NCBI GenBank assembly: GCA_963809205.1
Contig: CAWEIS010000001.1
Span: 186,001 to 250,000 of the forward strand
DNA from: DATLLN01 sp963809205
GTDB lineage: Bacteria > Actinomycetota > Thermoleophilia > Gaiellales > JAICJC01
Direction: 5' to 3'
Length of the DNA: 64,000 nucleotides
In this document: positions 41,304 to 53,040 of the stretch, in pieces
Position numbering within the stretch: position 1 is the stretch's first letter
Layout: every line of letters starts with the position of its first letter
Made by a program: the position numbers and the translations under genes
The notes under the pieces: model-generated
Seen by the model: only the letters and a program-made list of their open reading frames with translations
Database searches by the model: none
Told to the model about the DNA's origin: nothing

Positions 41304-44300
41304 TCAGCTGATACAGGCGGTGGCCGCGGGGCCGGGGGAGGCCGGTGCCCAGGCCGACATGTTCCCGGCGCCGTCGACCGCGCGGAACTGGATCAGGTAG
41401 GTGCCGGTCGCGGCCAGCGTCAGCGATGAGCCGGTCACCGCGATGTCCCAGGTGACGCCGTTGTCAGCCGGGATCCGATGCTGGTAGTGGGCGAGGCCGG
41501 AGCCGCCGGCGTCGGTCGCCCCGACCCGGTCAGCGTCCTGCTCGCGGCGCATGTCAGCGAGCCGCCGGAGACCGTCGGATCCGTGGGCGCGGTGCGGTCG
41601 AGACGTACGGTGTTGGCTGCGGTCACCGCGGCCGAGCTCCATGCCGAGACGTTGCCTGCGCCGTCCACGGTGCGGAACTCGACGACAGTCTGCCCCTCAT
41701 CGCTGATCGTCGCCGCTCGCGCCGGCCTGCGCTCCGCGTCCAGGTCGATCCGCCGTCCACGGAGGTGCGGTACTGGTAGCCCGCGATGCCGGCGCCGCCC
41801 GTGTCGCTGCCGCCCGACGCGGTCACGCTGGCCGAGGCGAGGCTGCGCCACGTCAGCGATCCACCGGCCACCGAGGGCATGCCGGGTGCGGTGCGGTCGA
41901 TCTTCACCGTCGACCCCGCGGTCGGCGAGGCGGGCGCCCAGGCGGTGGTCAGGCCCGAGGCGTCGGTGGCGCGGAACTGGACGATCGTCGTGCCCGCGGC
42001 GGTCACCGAGACCACGGTGCCGGTCTTCACCGCCGACCAGGTCGTCCCGTTGTTGGTCGACGTCCGGTACTGGTAGAAGCCGACGCCGCTGCCCGGCGAG
42101 TCGGTCGAGCCGCCGCCGGTGACCGTCACCGTGGCCGCGTTCGTCCAGGACGGACGAGCCGCCCGAGGCGGTCGGCAGGGTCGGCGCCGTGCGGTCGATC
42201 TTGGCGGTGTTGGCAGGGCCGGCGGTGCCCGGCACCCACGCGCTGGTGTTGCCGGCCCCGTCCACGGAGCGGAACTGGGTGATGGTGGCGCCCTCGCCGG
42301 TCACGGCGTTCGCCGGCCCCGAGGACGGCGACGACCAGGCCGCTCCGCCGTTGGTGGACGTGCGGTACTCGTAGTGGTCGAAGCCCGAGAGGGCGTCGCC
42401 CGCGCCGCCCGCGGTGATCGTCACGCGCGAGACGTTCTGCCATGCCGACGAGCCGCCGGTGACGGTCGGTGCGGTGGGGTCGGCGCGGTCGATGCGCACG
42501 GTGCTGGCCCCGGTCTGCGCGCCCGGCGTCCAGGCCGAAGCGAGGCCGGAGTTGTCCGTCGCGCGGAACTGCACCAGCGTCTGGCCGGGCGACGCGATGG
42601 TGACGCTGGTGCCGCCCTGCGGCGCGGTCCAGGTCGTGCCGCCGTCGGTCGACGTGCGGTACTGGTAGCCGGCGACACCGCTGCCCGGCGAGTCGGCGGA
42701 GCCGCCGCCGGTGACCGTGACGTTCGCCGCGTTCGTCCAGGACAGCGAGCCGCCGCTGACGGACGGCGCCGCCGGTGCGCTGCGGTCGATGCGCGCCGTG
42801 CTGCCGGGCAGCGGCGACGCGGGAGCCCACGGCGAGGCGTTCTCGGCGCCGTCGACCGTGCGGAACTGGACGACCGTTTCGCCCTCGCCGGTGATCGGCG
42901 CGATCGCCCCGGCCTGGCCCGATCCCCAGGTCGTGCCGCCGTCGGTCGACGTTCGGTACTCGTAGCGGGCCACGCCGGACAGGCCGTCGCTCGAGCCTGA
43001 CCCGGTCAGCGAGACCGAGGCGACGTTCTGCCAGTCGGTGCTGCCGCCCGTCACGGTGGGTGCGCCGGGCGCGGTGCGGTCGATGCGCACGGTGTTGGTG
43101 GGCCCGGGGCTGGCCGGAGCCCAGGACGAGCCGTTGCCGAGAGAGTCGACGGCGCGGAACTGCACGAGTGTCTGGCCTTCCGAGGAGACGGTGAGCGACC
43201 CGCCGGAGGTCGCGGCCGACCACGTCGCTCCGCCGTCGGCCGACGTCCGGTACTCGTACCCGGCGAAGCCGGCCATGGCGTCCGTCGACCCGGAGGCCGA
43301 GACGGTGGCCGATGCGATGTTCTGCCATGCCAGCGACCCGCCGGTCACCGTCGGAGCGGCCGGCCGCTGCGGTCGATCCGCACCGTGCTGGTCGCGTCCG
43401 GCGCGCCGGCGCCCAGGCGGAGACGTTGCCCGCGCCGTCGATGCTGCGCAGCTGCACCAGGGTCTCGCCCTCGGCCGTGACCACGGCGGACGCGCCGGCG
43501 GTCGGCGCCAGCCACGTGACGCCGCCGTTGGTCGACGTGCGGTACTGGTAGCCGGCGAGGCCGGAGCCGCCGTCCGAGGCGCCGGACGCGGTGATCGAGA
43601 CCGAGGCGGCGCTCTGCCAGGCGAGCGATCCGCCGCTGACGGAGGGCACGGTGGGCGACGTGCGGTCGATGCGGACGGTGCTGGCGGCGATCGCCGCACC
43701 CGGCGCCCACGCCGACATGTTCCCTGCGCCGTCGATCGACCGGAACTGCACCAGGGTCTCGCCCTCCGCGGTGACCGGCGCAGAGGCTCCGGCGGCCGCC
43801 GACGACCAGGTCGCGCCGCCGTCGGTCGACGTGCGGTGCTCGTAGCCGGACACGCCGGACAGCAGGTCGGTCGCGCCACCGCCGGTGACGCCCACGGACG
43901 GGACGCTCTGCCAGGCGAACGACCCGCCGGTCACGGTCGGGTCGGCCGGCGCCGTGCGGTCGATGCGGACGGTGTTGCCGCCGACGGCCCCGGCGGGCGA
44001 CCAGCCGGACGCGTTGCCGAGCGAGTCGACCGCGCGGAACTGGACGAGGGTCTGGCCCTCGGCCGAGACCGTGACCGATGCGCCAGCCTGGGCGGCGCTC
44101 CAGGTTGCACCGGCGTCCGCGGACGTGCGCGATTCGTAGTGGTCGACGCCGGCCTGGGGATCGCTCGAGCCCGACGCGGACACGGTCACGGAGGCGACGC
44201 TCTGCCAGACCGAGGAGCCACCCGCCACGGCGGGCAGCGACGGGCCGGTGCGGTCGATCCGGACGGTGCTGCCGGCGTCCGGGATCGCAGGCGCCCACGC

Positions 44301-47300
44301 GGAGGCGTTGCCCGCCGCGTCGATCGCCCGGAACTGCACCGACGTCTCGCCCTCGGCGGTGATCGGCGCCGGGTTGCCCGCGACCGCGGTGCCCCAGTTG
44401 ACGCCGCCGTCCGAGGACGTCCGGTACTCGTAGCCGACCAGGCCGGAACCGCCGGAGTCGGTCGAACCCGATGCGGCGACGGTCACCTGCGCGGCGGCCT
44501 GCCAGGCCGGCGAGCCGCCGCTCACCGACGGTGCGGTCGGCGCGCTGCGATCGATCCGCGCGGTGCCGCCGGGGTTGGGCACCAGCGGGGCCCAGGAGGA
44601 GGTGTTGCCCGCCTGGTCAGACGCCGCGAACTGGATCAGCGTCTCGCCCTCCGCCGTCACGTCGACCGTCGCGCCGGGGCTGCCGGCGGTCCAGCTCGCG
44701 CCGCCGTCGGTGGACGTGCGGTACGAGTACGAGGCGACGCCCGAGCCGCCGACGTCCGTCGCGCCGCTGCCCGCGATCGTGAGCTGGGCGACGCTCCGCC
44801 ACGTGTAGCCGCCGCCCGCTGCGCCGGGCGCGGTGGGTGCGGTGCGGTCGATCCGCACGGTGTTCGCGGCGACGGCCGGGCTGGGCGCCCACGAGGAAAC
44901 GTTCCCCAGCGCGTCGGCGGCGCGGAACTGCACCAGCGTCTCGCCCTCGGCGGACACGGTCAGCGAGGCGCCGGGCGACGCCGCCGTCCAGGTCGCGCCG
45001 CCGTTGGTCGAGGTGCGGTAGCTGTAGCCGGCGACGCCCGAGCCGGTGTCCGACGAGCCGCTGCCGCTGACCGTCACCGACGCGACGCTCTGCCACGCCA
45101 GCGAGCCGCCGGCCGGCGAGGGCACGGTCGGGCCGGTGCGGTCCAGGGCGACGGTGCTGCCCGCGGTCTGCGAGCCCGGCGCCCACGCGGACGTGTTGCC
45201 CGAGATGTCGGTGCTGCGGAACTGCACGAGCGTGGTGCCCTCGGCTGAGACGACGACCGATGCGCCGTTGGCCGGCGCCGTCCACGTCGTCCCGCCGTCC
45301 GGCGAGGTGCGGTACTGGTACGCGCCGAGGCCGGAGCCACCGGTATCGACGGCGCCCGAGCCGGTGACCGACACCGATGCGACGCTCTGCCATGCCGCCG
45401 AGCCGCCGGCCACGTTGGGCGCCGACGGGGCGGTGTGGTCGAGCTTGACGGTGCTGGCCGCGCTCGGGCTGGCGGGAGCCCAGCTCGAGGTGAAGCCCAT
45501 GCCGTCGATGCTGCGGAACTGCACCAGCGTCACGCCCTCGGCGCTGACGACGACGCTGCCGCCGTTGGTCGGCGAGCTCCACGTCGCCCCGTTGTCGGTC
45601 GAGGTGCGGTACTCGTGTCCGGTGACGCCGCTGCCGGCGTCGCTGCCGCCGCTGCCGGTGACCGCCACGGAGGCGACGCTCTGCCAGACGGTCGACCCGC
45701 CGGCGACGGTCGGGATGCCGGGTGCGCTGCGGTCGATGCGCACGGTGCTCGCGGCGGTCGCCGTCGCGGGCGTCCATGCCGATGCATTGCCCGCGCCGTC
45801 GATGCTGCGCATCTGCACCAGCGTCTCGCCCTCGCCCGTGACCGTGGCCGTCGCGCCGTTCACGGCACTGCCCCAGGTGGAGCCGCCGTTGGTCGAGAGC
45901 CGGTACTGGTAGCCGGTCAGCGTCGAGCCGCCGCCGTCCGTGGACGCCGACGCCGCGACCGCGACCGATGCGACGTTCTGCCAGGTCAGCGACCCGCCGG
46001 AGACGGTCGGTGCGGTCGGCAGCGTGCGGTCGAGCCGCACCGTGCCGCCGGGAACGCTGCTCGACGGATACCAGGCGGAGAGATTGCCCGCCCCGTCCAC
46101 CGCGCGGAACTGGAGCAGCGTCTCGCCCTCAGCGGTGATCGCGGCCGGGTTGCCCGACGAGGGCGATCCCCAGGTCGTCCCGCCGTCCGTCGAGCTGCGG
46201 TACTGGTAGCCGGTGACGCCGCTGCCCGAGGTGTCGGTCGCTCCGGCCGCGGTGACGCTGACCGAGGCGGAGGTGAGCCAGGTGACCGATCCACCGGTCA
46301 GCGTGGTCGGGGCCTGCGGCGCGGTGCGGTCGATCTTCGCGGTGTTCGAGGCGCCCGCCGTGGCCGGCACCCACGCCGAGAAGTTGCCGGCTCCGTCGAC
46401 GCTGCGCAGCTGCACCAGCGTCGATCCCTCCGAGGTGACCGCGAACGACGAGCCCGTCGACGACCCGCTCCAGCTGCCGCCGTTGTTGGTCGACGTCCGG
46501 TACTCGTAGTGGTTCAGGCCGGAGCCGCCGCCGTCGCTCGAGCCGGCGCCGCCGATGGTGATCTGCGCGACGTTCTGCCAGCTGGTGGCGCCGCCGCTGA
46601 CCGCAGGCGCGGACGGCAGCGTGCGGTCGAGGCGCACCGTGCTCCCGGCCGTCGGCGAGGCGGGCACCCAGTTGGACACCAGGCCCGCGGCGTCGAGCGC
46701 CCGGAACTGGACGAGCGTCTCGCCCTGGGCGGTGATCTTCGGCGCGGAGCCGGCGACGGGGGAGCCCCAGATCGTCCCGCCGTCGGTGGACAGGCGGTAC
46801 TGGTAGCCGGAGATGCCGCTGCCCGGCGAGTCGGTCGAGCCGCTCACGGTGACAGTCGTCGACGCCAGCGTCAGCCACGACAACGAACCGCCGGTGATCG
46901 TGGACGGGTCGGTCGGCGCCGTGCGGTCGATCTTCGCCGTGCTGGCCGCGCTGGCGGTCGTCGGCGTCCATGCCGAGGTGTTGCCGGCGTTGTCGACGCT
47001 GCGGAACTGGAGCAGCGTGGTGCCCTCGTCGGTGACCGTCGCCGACGCGCCCGAGGACGGCGTCGTCCAGATCGTCCCGTTGGTGGTCGAGCTGCGGTAC
47101 TGGTAGCCGGCCAGCCCCGAGTTGGCATCCGAGGACGACGATGCGGTGATCGTGATCTGCGCGACGTTCTGCCAGCTCAGAGAGCCGCCGGTCAGGGTCG
47201 GCGCGGTGGGGGCCGTGCGATCGAGGCGGACGGTGCTGCCCGGCGTCGGGGCGGCGGGGAACCACGCCGACGTGAAGCCGGCGGCGTCCACGGCGCGGAA

Positions 47301-50300
47301 CTGGACGATGGTCTCTCCCTGCGCGCTGATCGCGACGGTGCTCCCGGTGCCGGGAGCGCCCCAGGTCGAGCCGCCGTCGACGGACGTGTGGTACTGGTAG
47401 CCGGCGATGCCGCTGCCCGGGCTGTCGGTGGCGCCCGATGCCGTCACGCTGACGGAGGCCGCGGTCGCCCAGCTCAGCGACCCGCCGTTGACGGCCGCCG
47501 GGTCGGTGGGCGCGGTGCGGTCGATCTTGACGGTGTTGGATGCGGCCGCGCTGGCCGGCGTCCAGGCGGAGGCGTTGCCGGCGGCGTAGGTGCCGCGGAA
47601 CTGCACCAGGGTCTGGCCCTCGTTGACGATCAGCGCCGACGAGCCGGCGACCGGGGCCGACCAGGTACCGCCGTTGTCGGTCGAGGTGCGGTACTGGTAG
47701 CCCGAGAATCCGGCGCCGCCGGCGTCGGTCGAGCCGGTGGCCGAGATGGTCACGCCGGAGACGTTCTGCCAGGTGCTCGAGCCGCCCGAGACCGTCGGCG
47801 CGGTCGGCGCCGTGCGGTCGATCTTGACGGTGCTGTCGGAGTCGGGGACGGCGGGCGACCAGCTGGACGTGAATCCGGCGCGGTCGACCGCGCGCATCTG
47901 GACGGCGGTGGTGCCGACCGCGGTCACGATCGCCGGGTTGCCGGTCTGCACCGCCGACCACGTGATGCCGCCGTCGGTCGACGTGCGCCACTGGTACGAG
48001 CCGATGCCGCTGCCCGGCGAGTCCGTGGCGCCGGACGCGGTCAGCGGCACGGAGGCGCTGTTCTGCCAGCTCGCCGAGCCGCCGGTGACGACCGGGTCGC
48101 TGGGCGGCCCGCGGTCGATCCGGATGGCGCCGCCGGCGGTCCCTGCAGAGGGTGTCCAGACCGAGACGTTGCCCGCGCCGTCGATCGAGTGGAACTGGAC
48201 GAGCGTCTCGCCCTGGCCGCTCTCGGTATAGCTGGATCCGGGCTGGGCCGAGCCCCAGGTCGTGCCGCCGTCGCGTCGACAGCCGGTACTCGTAGCCCGC
48301 GAAGCCGGAGCCGCCGGCGTCGGTCGACCCGGCTGCGCCGAGGGTCACCGACGCCACGTTCTGCCAGGCGGTCGAGCCGCCGGTGACGGTGGGCGCGGTG
48401 GGCAGCGTGCGGTCGATGCGCACGGTGCTGCCGGAGTCGGGCACGCTGGGCACCCACGGGGAGGTGAAGCCGGCGACGTCCGTCGAGCGGAACTGGACGA
48501 GCGTCTCGCCCTGCGCGGTGATCGTGGCCGCGGCGCCCGGCTGTGCGCTGCTCCACGTGGTGCCGCCGTCGGCCGACGTCCGGTACTGGTAGCCGGCGAC
48601 GCCGCTCCCCGGGAAGTCGGTGGCGCCGGCCGCGGACAGGGTCTCCGAGGCGACGCGGGAGCCATGAGAGCGACCCGCCGCTGACCGTCGGGGCGGTCGG
48701 CGCCGTGCGGTCGATGCGCGCGGTGGCGCTGGCCGTGCCCGGCGCCGGCCCCCACGCAGACGTGTTGCCGGCGGCGTCGGTGGCGCGGAACTGGATGATC
48801 GTCTCGCCCTCGGCCGACGGGGAGGCGGTCGTGCCGGCGCCGGACACGCCCCACGACGCGCCGCCGTCCGTCGACAGGCGGAACTCGTACGACACGACCC
48901 CGGAGAGCGGGTCGACCGCCGTGTTGCCGTTGAGGACGATGCTGGGGACGTTCTGCCAGGCCAGCGCGCCGCCGGAGGCGGCGGGCGAGGACGGGGGCGT
49001 GCGGTCGATGCGAACGGTGCTCGCGGCGTCGGGAACCGACGGCGCCCACGCGGATGCGTTGCCCGCCTGGTCGACGGTGCGGAACTGGACTGCGCTCTGG
49101 CCCTCGGCGGTGATCAGGCCGGTGGTGCCGGACGACGGCGCGCTCCAGCTGGTGCCGCCGTCGGTGGTCGTGCGGAACTCGTAGCCGGCGACGCCCGACA
49201 GGCCGTCCGTGCCACCCGAGCCGTCGAGGGCGACGCTGCCGACGCTCTGCCAGGTCAGGCTGCCGCCGGTCACCGTCGGCACGGTCGGGGTGGTGCGATC
49301 GAGGCGGACGATGCTGCCGAAGGTGGCGCTGGCGGGCGCCCAGCCCGACGTGTTGCCGGCGGCGTCGGTCGCGCGGAACTGGACGAGCGTCTCGTCCTCG
49401 GCCGAGACGGCGATCGTCGCGCCGGTCTGGGGCGCCGACCACGTGGTGCCGCCGTCGCGCGAGGTGCGGTGCTCGTAGGTCGCGATGCCGGCCAGCGGGT
49501 CGAACGCGCCCGAGCCGGTGACGGTCACCGACGCGAGGTTCTGCCAGGACGTCGACCCGCCGCTGACGACCGGGTCGCCGGGGGCCGAGCGGTCGAGCCG
49601 GACGGTCGCCGCCGCCGTGCCGGCCGCGGGCGTCCAGGCCGACGGGTTGTCGGCTGCGTCCACGCTGCGGAACTGCACCAGCGTCTCGCCCTCGGCGGTC
49701 ACGTTGACCGTGGCGCCCGTCTGGGCGGCCGACCAGGCTGGCGCCGCCGTCGGTGGACGTGCGGCTCTCGTAGTGGTCGATCCCGGCCTGCCCATCGCTG
49801 CCGCCGGAGGCGCTGACCGCGACCGATGCGGCGGTCTGCCAGCCGGCCTGGCCACCGCTCACGGTCGGCAGGGTCGGCGCGGTGCGGTCGATGCGGACGA
49901 TGTTCGAGGGGCTGGCGGTGGCCGGCGCCCACGCCGAGAGGTTGCCGGCGCCGTCGACGGCGCGGAACTGGACGACCGTCTGGCCCTCTCCGGTGACCAC
50001 GCCCGTGTCGCCGTCGACCGGCGCCGTCCAGGTGACGCCGTCGTCGGCGGACGAGCGGAACTGGTAGTGGTCGACGCCGCCCAGGGCGTCTGTCGAGCCG
50101 CCGGCGAACACGGTGATGGCGGCCGCGTTGTGCCAGCCCGGCGGCGTGATGCCGACCGTGGGATCCACCGGGCGGTGCGGTCGATGCGGATCGTGCTCGC
50201 CGGGGTCGAGCTGGCGGGCGTCCAGGCGGAAGCGTTGCCGGCGGTGTCGACGGCGCGGAACTGGACGAGCGTCTGGCCCTCGGCGGCGACCGTGATCGAG

Positions 50301-51442
50301 CTCCCGTTGACCGGCGCCGACCAGGTCGAGCCGCCGTCGGAGGAGGTCCGCCGCTCGTAGTGGTCGAGCCCGAAGCCGATGTCCACGGAGCCGCTGGCGG
50401 TGACCGTGGTCTGGGCGACGCTGCGCCAGGACAGCGAGCCGCCGCCGAGCGTCGGGTCGGTCGGGCCGGAGCGGTCGATGCGCGCCGTGCTCGCCGGGGT
50501 CGCGCTGGAGGGCACCCAGGCGGTCGCGTTGCCGGCCATGTCGAGCACCCGGAACTGCACCAGGGTCTGTCCCTCGGTGGCGACCACGTCGCTCGACCCG
50601 GCGATCGGCGCCGACCAGGTCCCCCCGTTGTTGTGGGACTCGCGGTACTGGTAGGCGTCGACGCCCGAGCGGCTGTCGCCCGAGCCCGAGCCCGAGATCG
50701 TGATCGAGGGGACCCCCTGCCACGTCAGCGAGCCGCCGGAAAGCGTCGGCAGGGTGGGCGCCGTGCGGTCGATGCGGACGGTGTTGCCGGGAGTGGCGGC
50801 GCTGGGCGACCAGGCGGAGACGTTGCCGGCGCGATCCTTGGTGCGGAACTCCACCAGCGTCTGTCCCTCGGACTTGACCAGCATGGAGGGCCCGGCAGCC
50901 GGGTTCGACCAGGGGCCGCCGTTGGTTGACGTCCGGTGCTGGTATCCGCTGACGCCGCTCGAGGCGTCGGTGCCGCCGCCCCCGGCCACGGTGACGCCGG
51001 TGCCGGTGCGCCAGGACAGCGAGCCGCCGGTGACGTTGGGCGGGGTGGGCGCGGCGGTGTCGACCGTCCACGTCCAGCTCGCCTTGGCGACGACCTTGTA
51101 GCCGTTGCGGACGCGCACCGTGAAGGTGTGGCGGCCGTCGGGCAGGAAGTAGCGCGCCGGGCGGCCCTGGCAGTACGTGTAGGGCCCGGAGTCGATCTTG
51201 CAACGGGTCTCGCCGAGGATGCCGACGGTCGCCCAGTTGAATGTCGCGGTGTGATCCTTTGTGAACTCCGGCGGATGCGCCGTCAGCTTGACGGTCAGCG
51301 CGCCGGCGGGGCCGGCGGCGGCCGGCGCGGGGGAGGCGGCGAGCAGGGCTGCCGCGGCGAACGCAGCGGCAGCAGCGGCCAGTGCGCTGCGGACAAGCGC
51401 CGCTCGTCCTGGCGGCGCGCCTGCTGTCCTGTTGGTCGACAT
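41304..51442 (-). CDS. Giant exported repeat protein; frame broken by nine single-base indels
   Basis: A secreted protein with signal peptide (MSTNRTAGAPPGR, then an Ala-rich helix ending APAAAG), an N-terminal Ig-like domain with one Cys pair (ETRCKIDSG, YTYCQGR) and 33 tandem repeats of about 98 residues. Each repeat runs IDRTAP-T-GGS--W-NVASVTV, YQYRTSTDGG-TW, VTAEGETLVQFRAVDAAGN-SAW. The frame shifts near 50170, 49738, 48657, 48274, 43406, 43364, 42150, 41730 and 41520: four insertions and five deletions of one base. Correcting them gives 10140 nt, exactly 3380 codons, with no internal stop. The end (GPAATACIS) has no anchor motif. I see no sortase signal. The Ig/OmpL47-like fold is inferred; role probably surface adhesion or matrix. 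Confidence 0.75.
41345..51030 (-). repeat. Array of 33 imperfect repeats of about 295 bp
   Basis: Protein-coding tandem array within the giant gene, with a conserved block around GTGCGGTCGAT (minus-strand IDR codons) every 285-300 bp. Units are similar but not identical, and central units are as diverged as terminal ones. Such arrays are prone to recombination and to assembly collapse. Confidence 0.9.
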
Positions 51443-51579
51443 CCGTTTCAACCAGATCTATTGGCGCTTGGGCGCCTTTGATCTGGTCGTCGGCGCCAGA
51501 ACCGGCCGAATTGAGCCGCGGGAGAGGCTTCGGCTACCCTGCGACCTCGTTCCGGCCACCCATCTCCGCGAGGTCCCAG

Positions 51580-52050
51580 ATGCCTTCCAGCGCCACCATC
51601 GAGACGAACCACGGCTCCATCCAGCTCGAGCTGTTCGACGAGGAGGCGCCGGAGACGGTCGCCAACTTCCGCAAGCTCGCGTCCGAGGGCTTCTACGACG
51701 GTCTGGTCTTCCACCGGGTGATCGGCAACTTCATGATCCAGGGCGGCTGCCCGAACGGCACCGGCACCGGCGGCCCGGGCTACACGTTCGACGACGAGTT
51801 CAACGAGCACCCGATCGTCCGCGGCACGCTGGCGATGGCGAACGCCGGCCCGAACACGAACGGCAGCCAGTTCTTCATCGTCACTGCCGAGGCAACGCCC
51901 TGGCTGGACGGCAAGCACACCGCGTTCGGCCGCGTGCTCGACGGCATGGACGTGGTCGACACGATCGAGGCGCAGCCGACGGACGCGCGGGACAAGCCGG
52001 TCGACGATGTCCGCATGGAGCGGGTCGTTGTCGACGGCGGCGACGGCTGA
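51580..52050 (+). CDS. Peptidyl-prolyl cis-trans isomerase, cyclophilin type
   Basis: Cyclophilin of 156 residues, cytoplasmic by lack of a signal peptide. Signatures: ELFDEEAPETVANFRKLASEG, FHRVIGNFMIQGG with the catalytic Arg, GSQFFIVTAEATPWLDGKHTAFGRV (partly quoted). The ATG at 51580 follows GAGGT at 7 nt and gives the normal start. It speeds proline isomerisation in folding proteins. Divergent from the giant exported protein gene over about 137 bp, which holds both promoters. Confidence 0.95.
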   Translation: MPSSATIETNHGSIQLELFDEEAPETVANFRKLASEGFYDGLVFHRVIGNFMIQGGCPNGTGTGGPGYTFDDEFNEHPIVRGTLAMANAGPNTNGSQFFIVTAEATPWLDGKHTAFGRVLDGMDVVDTIEAQPTDARDKPVDDVRMERVVVDGGDG

Positions 52051-52062
52051 ACGCAGCGCGCG

Positions 52063-52312
52063 CCGCTGGTGGTCGCGGATGACGCGCGGATCTCGTCTGC
52101 GGTGGTTTCGGCGACGCTGCCCTAGGCCGGCTTCGGCGTGGACGTGGTGCGCGACGGGCTGACCGCGCCGGATGCGCTGACCAACGGCAGCTACGACATC
52201 CTGATCACCGACCGGGTGATGCCGCGGATGGACGGGCTCGACCTCGTCACCGGCCGTGCGGGAGCGGCCGGAGGTCGGGCAGGCGCCGATCGATGCGCTG
52301 GCCGCCGCCGAC
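52063..52312 (+). pseudogene. Decayed response regulator receiver domain
   Basis: Reading from 52063 gives LVVADDARISSAVVSATLP, a TAG stop at 52123, then AGFGVDVVRDGLTAPDALTN and DILITDRVMPRMDGLDLVTG. This is a receiver domain with its acidic pair and phospho-acceptor Asp, but with a nonsense codon replacing one position. After about 52255 the frame moves (RERPEVGQAPIDALAAADAG) and the sequence ends at the palindrome at 52313. The output domain is gone. It is probably a remnant cut off by arrival of the REP-associated transposase. Confidence 0.7.
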
Positions 52313-52340
52313 GCGGGGTCAGACCCGGGTCTGACCCCGC
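52313..52340. repeat. REP palindrome, downstream flank of the RAYT gene
   Basis: Perfect 28-bp palindrome built from GCGGGGTCAGACCC and its reverse complement. It lies 12 bp past the stop of the transposase gene. It shares the 12-mer GGGTCTGACCCC with the solo element at 15803-15827. Confidence 0.85.
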
Positions 52341-52351
52341 TCGAGCCAAGA

Positions 52352-52963
52352 TTACGTGGCGAGGTGTGCCGATTTGGCGAAGGCACGCATGGCCTTCCGG
52401 TGCGCCTCGAGATCGTCCAGACTCTCGTCCACGAACCGCCGGTAGAGCACGCGGGCGCGGTCGAGATCCTCGTCGAACATCTGCAGGAGCCAGGACGTCG
52501 TCAGGAACGGCGGCGTCCCTGCGGTGCCGGTCATCGCTCGATAGCTCGACCACGGCCAGTCAGCCGGGTGCGAGCACATTCCGCCGCGTACCGGGTTCAT
52601 CGGGAAGTACCGCGAGATTTCGAAGAGATGCGCGTCCGTCTCGACCGGCACCGACCAGTACCGGGCTCGTTGCGTGGGTCCCGCGCGTCGGTGCCGTCGG
52701 TTGAACCGCTGCGCGTAGACGCCGTTCAGGTACTGCATCCCTCGGCTCAGGTTGGCGTGTTCGGTCTCAAGCAGCAGGTGGTTGTGCGTGCCCATCAGGA
52801 CGTACGCGTGGCACCGCCACTCGAACCGCTTGACCACCTTGGCGAACAGATCGCAGAACTCGAGGCAGTCCTCGTCCTCCGGGTAGAGCAACTGGTCGTC
52901 GGTGGAATGGGTGGAGACGTGGAAGAACGCCTCGGCGGCTTGGATTCTCGGATCGCGTGACAT
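52352..52963 (-). CDS. REP-associated tyrosine transposase (RAYT, Y1/HUH family)
   Basis: Single-strand DNA transposase-like protein of 203 residues, full length for the family. The order is typical: FFHVSTHSTDDQLLYPEDED, HAYVLMGTHNHLLLETEHAN with the metal-binding HNH (family consensus PNHxHLL), MQYLNGVYAQRFNRRHRRAG with the catalytic Tyr, and SRYFPMNPVRGGMCSHPADWPWSSYRAM (partly quoted). RAYTs recognise REP hairpins and are thought to have spread them. Palindromes flank the gene on both sides. TACCTT lies 6 nt before the ATG, so it looks intact and expressed. It is not part of the operons around it. Confidence 0.9.
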   Translation of the reverse strand: MSRDPRIQAAEAFFHVSTHSTDDQLLYPEDEDCLEFCDLFAKVVKRFEWRCHAYVLMGTHNHLLLETEHANLSRGMQYLNGVYAQRFNRRHRRAGPTQRARYWSVPVETDAHLFEISRYFPMNPVRGGMCSHPADWPWSSYRAMTGTAGTPPFLTTSWLLQMFDEDLDRARVLYRRFVDESLDDLEAHRKAMRAFAKSAHLAT

Positions 52964-53040
52964 TCGACGAAGGTACGCCGTCTCGCGTGGCGATTCACCG
53001 AGCGCTAAGTCGCGAATTTCGTCGCGACATCGTGACGGCC

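Noticed and set aside
41435..43879. Several separate genes of 100-2000 codons within the repeat region
   Set aside because: Each open frame holds in-phase repeats only up to a single-base shift and then becomes arginine-rich noise; the frames are pieces of one gene.
42119..48386. Long plus-strand open frames opposite the giant gene
   Set aside because: They are low-complexity Arg/Ala/Gly-rich or antisense shadows of the repeat array, with periodicity inherited from the minus-strand gene and no ribosome binding sites.
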